Source: an uncultured Desulfovibrio sp.
GTDB lineage: Bacteria > Desulfobacterota > Desulfovibrionia > Desulfovibrionales > Desulfovibrionaceae
Direction: 5' to 3'
Assembly: GCA_937926875.1 (NCBI GenBank)
Contig: CALBAX010000077.1
Span: 1-9,064 of the forward strand
Length of the DNA stretch: 9,064 bases
Below are positions 6,122 to 9,064 of the stretch, in pieces. The first letter of the stretch is position 1, and each line of letters opens with the position of its first letter. Both the position numbers and the translations under genes were made by a program. The notes under the pieces were generated by a model. The model made no database searches and was not told the origin of the DNA. It saw only the letters and a list, made by a program, of their open reading frames with translations.

Positions 6122-7063
6122 CTAACGGGGGATGATGACGCGATCCCCCAGGGTGGCGACAGCGATCTTTTGCAGGGCGGCGAACTTCTTGTCGTCCAGC
6201 GTCACGTCGCCCATGGGGGGGACACGGTCCAGGAAGGTGTATTTCTGCGTGCCCAGACGGTGATAGGGCAGCATCTCGTACTTCACATGCCCGAAGGGCT
6301 TGAGGAAGTCACAGATGGCCTTGATGTCCGGGCCATGATCGTTGAACCCGGGGATGACGGGCGTACGGGCCGTGATGGGCAGATCCGGGAACTCCGTCAC
6401 CAGGGTCTGGAAATTCTTCAGGATGAGGTCGTTGGGCATGCCGGTGTGCTTTTTGTGCACCTCGGGATCCATGTGCTTGATGTCGAACAGCACATAGTTG
6501 AGGTACTGGGCCGCCTCACGCACAACATCGGTGGGGACGAGACCACAGGTCTCGATGCATGTCTTCACACGGCGTTCACGGGCCAGGCGCAACAGGTTCA
6601 GGGCGAATTCGCTCTGCAGCAGGGGCTCGCCACCGGAGATGGTCATGCCGCCACCGGAGCGAGCATAAAACATGGCATCTTCCTGCGCAACCTTGAGGGC
6701 CTCGGCCACGGTGTAGGGCTTGCCGTAGACGATGATCCCCTGGGCCGGACAGGCTTCGGCACAGGGCATGTCCTTGCAGCCCACGCATTTGCTGCGGTCG
6801 ATGGCCACGAAGCCGTCCTCGCGGCGGGACAGGGCGCCGTTGGGGCAGGCCTTGAAGCAGCGGGTGCATTTGTCCGTCCCCAGGCAGCGGCCCTGGTTGT
6901 AGGCCAGCTCCGGTTCCCTGTGCTGGGATTCCGGGTTGCTGCACCAGCGGCAGCGCAGACCGCAGCCCTTGGTGAAGACGATGGTACGGATGCCGGGACC
7001 ATCATGCACGGAATATTTCTGGATATTGAAAACGAGGCCGCGCGCGTTGTTGTTTTCGATCAC
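6122..7063 (-). CDS. islB: Isethionate sulfite-lyase activating enzyme (radical SAM, glycyl radical activase)
   Basis: This 313-residue protein uses S-adenosylmethionine and a [4Fe-4S] cluster to make a 5'-deoxyadenosyl radical that abstracts H from the radical glycine of its partner lyase. The N-terminus (FNIQKYSVHDGPGIRT) is typical of the family. The radical-SAM motif is C34-x3-C38-x2-C41. An inserted ferredoxin-like region carries two more cluster motifs, C60-x5-C66-x2-C69-x3-C73 and C93-x2-C96-x4-C101-x3-C105, as in activases of non-PFL glycyl radical enzymes. The SAM-binding SGGEP motif is at 143-147. I choose the GTG at 7063-7061: GGCGGTGA (7 of 9 bases of AGGAGGTGA with the preceding C) ends 4 bases before it. 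The frame is open further upstream to an ATG at 7174, but that lies within the intergenic hairpins and adds non-family sequence. The gene name rests on the islA partner next to it. Confidence 0.9.
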   Translation of the reverse strand: MIENNNARGLVFNIQKYSVHDGPGIRTIVFTKGCGLRCRWCSNPESQHREPELAYNQGRCLGTDKCTRCFKACPNGALSRREDGFVAIDRSKCVGCKDMPCAEACPAQGIIVYGKPYTVAEALKVAQEDAMFYARSGGGMTISGGEPLLQSEFALNLLRLARERRVKTCIETCGLVPTDVVREAAQYLNYVLFDIKHMDPEVHKKHTGMPNDLILKNFQTLVTEFPDLPITARTPVIPGFNDHGPDIKAICDFLKPFGHVKYEMLPYHRLGTQKYTFLDRVPPMGDVTLDDKKFAALQKIAVATLGDRVIIPR

Positions 7064-7107
7064 GGGGTCACCGCCGGAGATGTTGAAGGTTGACAAAGGG
7101 AGAGCTG

Positions 7108-7151
7108 AAAAATGCCAAGGCCTCCGGCCTCCCCGCAGGGCAGCCGGAGGC
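7108..7151 (-). terminator. Terminator-like hairpin between islA and islB (possible attenuator)
   Basis: On the minus strand, GCCTCCGGC (7151-7143) and GCCGGAGGC (7128-7120) form a perfect 9-bp stem. The 14-base interior contains a further CCC/GGG pairing. A T5 run (7112-7108) follows 7 bases after the stem. The U-tract is short and offset, so partial termination is more likely than full. It sits in the 135-base gap between islA and islB and would lower the activase relative to the lyase. Confidence 0.6.
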
Positions 7152-7160
7152 AGTGCAGGC

Positions 7161-7185
7161 CGGCGGCGGCACAAGGCCGCCGCCG
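7161..7185 (-). promoter_or_regulatory. Stable intergenic hairpin directly after islA
   Basis: CGGCGGCGGC (7161-7170) and GCCGCCGCCG (7176-7185) form a perfect 10-bp, all-G/C stem with the 5-base loop ACAAG (CTTGT on the transcript strand), 13 bases after the islA stop. No T-run follows directly, so it is more likely a barrier to 3' exonucleases that stabilises the islA message than a terminator. Confidence 0.6.
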
Positions 7186-7198
7186 TTGGTAACCGGAA

Positions 7199-9064
7199 CT
7201 AGATGGTGTCGTGTTCGGTACGGGCGATGAGGTCGTTCTGCAGGTCGGGGGACAGGTCCACGAAGTAGGCGCTGTACCCGGCGATACGCACGATCAGGTT
7301 GCGGTACTTCTGGGGATCCTTCTGGGCGGCCAGCAGGGTGCTCTTGTTCACCACGTTGAACTGCACGTGCCACAGCTTCAGGTCGCAGAAGGTGCGGATG
7401 AAGGACACGAGCTTTTCGGTGCCCTGTTCGCCTTCCACGCACTTGGGCGTGAACTTGATGTTCAGCATGCGGGCGAAGCGGTCGCGCATGCCCATGTTCT
7501 TGGTGTTGTAGTTGGACAGCAGGACGGCGGTAGGACCGTTGACGTCGGCGCCGTGGGAAGCGGAGGAACCGTCAGACAGCGGGAACCAGTCCACGCGGCC
7601 GTTGGGAGTGGCGGACACCACCTTGCCGAAGGGCACGTGAGAGGTGAAGGGCACGTAGCGCACGTTGTAGAACATGCCCAGGTCCTTCTGGCTGTACTTG
7701 GCAGCGAATTCCACGGACAGGCGGTCGATCTCGTGACCGATGCTGTCGGCGTAGGGATCGTTGTTGCCGTAGCAGGGAGCGGACTTCAGCAGGGCCTTCA
7801 CGTCTTCGTAGCCTTCGAAGTTGGCGTCGATGGCCTTGATGACTTCGTCCATGGTCAGCTTCTTGTCTTCAAACACCAGCTTCTTGATGGCAGACAGGGA
7901 GTCCACCACGGTGCCCAGGCCCATGTATTCGAAGTAACCGAAGTCGATACCTTCGGGGATGTGGGTCTGGTGCAGGTCGATGCAGTGCTTCATGCACAGG
8001 TCGTGCATGGCGGAGCCCATGGGCTGGGCGAAGTGCTGGGCACGCAGGTTGTTGACGATGTACTGCTGGGTGAAGGCGGTACGCAGGAACAGCATGTGCT
8101 GCTTCACATAGGCGTTCCAGAATTCGTCCCAAGTCTTGAAGTTGCGGGGATCGCCGGTCTCTTCGCCCAGCACGATGTCGCCGTACTTCTTCATGCGGCC
8201 GTTACGCAGCACCATTTCCACAGCAGCGGCGAAGTTGATGTAGGCACCGCCGGAGGTGAAGGTGTCGCGGTTGGGCATACGGGCTTCGGTGCAGCCGGAC
8301 ACAGCGTAGTCCAGGGCTTCTTCGAAGGTGGCACCCTTGGCCACGTACAGGGGCACGACTTCTTCGTCGTTGATCAGTTTGGGGAAGCCGGAGCCGTCCT
8401 TGATGGTCTCGGCCACGTCCCACAGGTAGCTTTCAGGCGAACGGCTGTGGATACGGGCGGCCAGGTCGGGGTAGTGCAGCGGGAATTCGCGCTTGGACTT
8501 CAGGATCAGGTGGGTCAGTTCGTTGGTGGCGTCGCGGCCGTCGGGGGTCTGGCCACCCACGGTCACGGCTTCCCAGTGGGCGTAACCTTCGTTGAAGGCG
8601 CCGCCGCAGGGGGAGATGTACATGTCGATGAATTCGGCCATGCCCACCCACATGCATTCCAGCAGTTCGATGGCCTTCTTGTTGTCCAGGCTGCCGTTTT
8701 CGATGTCCTGCTGGTAGTAGGGGTACAGGTACTGGTCCATGCGGCCGTTGGAGATGGTGGTACCGGTCTTCTGCTCGATACGGGAGAACATCTGCACGAA
8801 CCACTGGCTCTGGCAGGCTTCCCAGAAGTCGCGGGCGGGCTCGCCGGGCACGCGTTCGGCGTTGGCGGCCATGCGCAGCAGTTCGGCCTTGCGGACGGGA
8901 TCATCGGTCTTTTCGGCCACCTTGCGGGCTTCTTCGGCGTGACGCTTGGCCCACAGCACGATGGCGTCGCACACGATCACCACGGCATCCAGGAAGGGCT
9001 TCTTTTCGCACATGTCCTTGGCGCTGGCGGGATCGAGGGCGGCCAGCTTTTCCTGGGCTTCGCG
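7199..9064 (-). CDS. islA: Isethionate sulfite-lyase, glycyl radical enzyme (5' truncated by the window edge)
   Basis: IslA (also IseG) cleaves isethionate to acetaldehyde and sulfite in the cytoplasm. The frame is open to base 9064, and the 17 codons before the internal Met at 9013 are in frame, so 621 C-terminal residues are seen and ~210 are missing from a ~830-residue family. Counting from that Met, the thiyl-radical loop GCTEAR gives catalytic Cys241 (8293-8291) and Glu243. The glycyl radical motif VRIAGYSAYF gives Gly579 (7279-7277). Recalled IslA pocket residues (W374, C468, E470, R678, F682, G805) map to W147, C241, E243, R452, F456 and G579 with spacings equal to within one residue. 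GCTEAR differs from GCVEP of choline and glycerol lyases and from the Cys-Cys of pyruvate formate-lyase. Substrate-binding R189 and Q193 are outside the window. A DHPS lyase (HpsG) is the closest alternative. The activase gene islB follows. Confidence 0.88.
   Translation of the reverse strand, partial: REAQEKLAALDPASAKDMCEKKPFLDAVVIVCDAIVLWAKRHAEEARKVAEKTDDPVRKAELLRMAANAERVPGEPARDFWEACQSQWFVQMFSRIEQKTGTTISNGRMDQYLYPYYQQDIENGSLDNKKAIELLECMWVGMAEFIDMYISPCGGAFNEGYAHWEAVTVGGQTPDGRDATNELTHLILKSKREFPLHYPDLAARIHSRSPESYLWDVAETIKDGSGFPKLINDEEVVPLYVAKGATFEEALDYAVSGCTEARMPNRDTFTSGGAYINFAAAVEMVLRNGRMKKYGDIVLGEETGDPRNFKTWDEFWNAYVKQHMLFLRTAFTQQYIVNNLRAQHFAQPMGSAMHDLCMKHCIDLHQTHIPEGIDFGYFEYMGLGTVVDSLSAIKKLVFEDKKLTMDEVIKAIDANFEGYEDVKALLKSAPCYGNNDPYADSIGHEIDRLSVEFAAKYSQKDLGMFYNVRYVPFTSHVPFGKVVSATPNGRVDWFPLSDGSSASHGADVNGPTAVLLSNYNTKNMGMRDRFARMLNIKFTPKCVEGEQGTEKLVSFIRTFCDLKLWHVQFNVVNKSTLLAAQKDPQKYRNLIVRIAGYSAYFVDLSPDLQNDLIARTEHDTI

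Noticed and set aside
6098..6130. Weak sigma-54-like GG-N10-GC match on the - strand near the islB stop
   Set aside because: It matches the -24/-12 consensus poorly beyond the GG/GC pair, and the strong terminator lies directly downstream of it.
4514..7093. 859-codon open frame on the + strand
   Set aside because: It lies antisense to the sigma-54 activator and islB, both with full motif sets. Its translation is Ala/Gly/His/Val-rich low complexity with no family signature, as expected for the reverse strand of GC-biased genes.
7199..9064. Choline trimethylamine-lyase (CutC) or pyruvate formate-lyase
   Set aside because: The cysteine loop reads GCTEAR, not GCVEP or Cys-Cys, and the Trp/Arg/Phe pattern fits isethionate lyase instead.

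Overview
This is a high-GC window from a bacterium that looks like a Desulfovibrio-type sulfate/sulfite reducer (Desulfovibrionaceae). The main evidence is a glycyl radical enzyme with the residue pattern of isethionate sulfite-lyase (IslA/IseG), followed by its radical-SAM activase (IslB) and a PAS-type sigma-54 activator. The outer-membrane autotransporter barrel, the Skp/OmpH-like lipoprotein and the GC-rich hairpin-filled spacers fit that assignment. Genus and species cannot be fixed from sequence alone.

Layout. (i) 1-729 (+): C-terminal part of an autotransporter beta-barrel, cut by the left edge. (ii) 730-1144: a gene-poor spacer with two copies of a ~73-bp double-hairpin repeat and a possible 24-residue hydrophobic peptide. 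(iii) 1145-2518 (+): three small genes, namely a Skp/OmpH-like lipoprotein, a DUF3467-like protein and a 70-aa XRE/Cro-type regulator. A 63-bp near-identical direct repeat (1796-1858 and 2558-2620) lies on each side of the DUF3467-XRE pair. (iv) 2519-2991: a spacer holding the second repeat copy and a good extended -10 sigma-70 promoter. (v) 2992-4530 (+): an NhaC-family 12-TM-class antiporter. (vi) 4547-4599: a strong bidirectional terminator separating the convergent halves. (vii) 9064-4628 (-): islA (5' end beyond the right edge), islB, and the sigma-54 activator.

How the genes work together. IslA cleaves the C-S bond of isethionate (2-hydroxyethanesulfonate, a product of taurine breakdown) to acetaldehyde and sulfite. 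IslB installs the glycyl radical on IslA. Sulfite would feed dissimilatory sulfite reductase to give H2S, and acetaldehyde would be oxidised or reduced by an aldehyde/alcohol dehydrogenase; both lie outside this window. The adjacent sigma-54 activator is the natural candidate for controlling islAB, but its -24/-12 target would lie upstream of islA, outside the window. Hairpins between islA and islB, and a strong terminator between islB and the regulator, suggest stepped expression: much lyase, less activase, little regulator.

Nothing in the window is clearly a wholly new system. The best leads are the transcription-attenuating structures in the isl operon, the repeat-flanked DUF3467-XRE cassette and the small hydrophobic ORF. 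No tRNA, rRNA, CRISPR array, insertion sequence or phage gene was seen.
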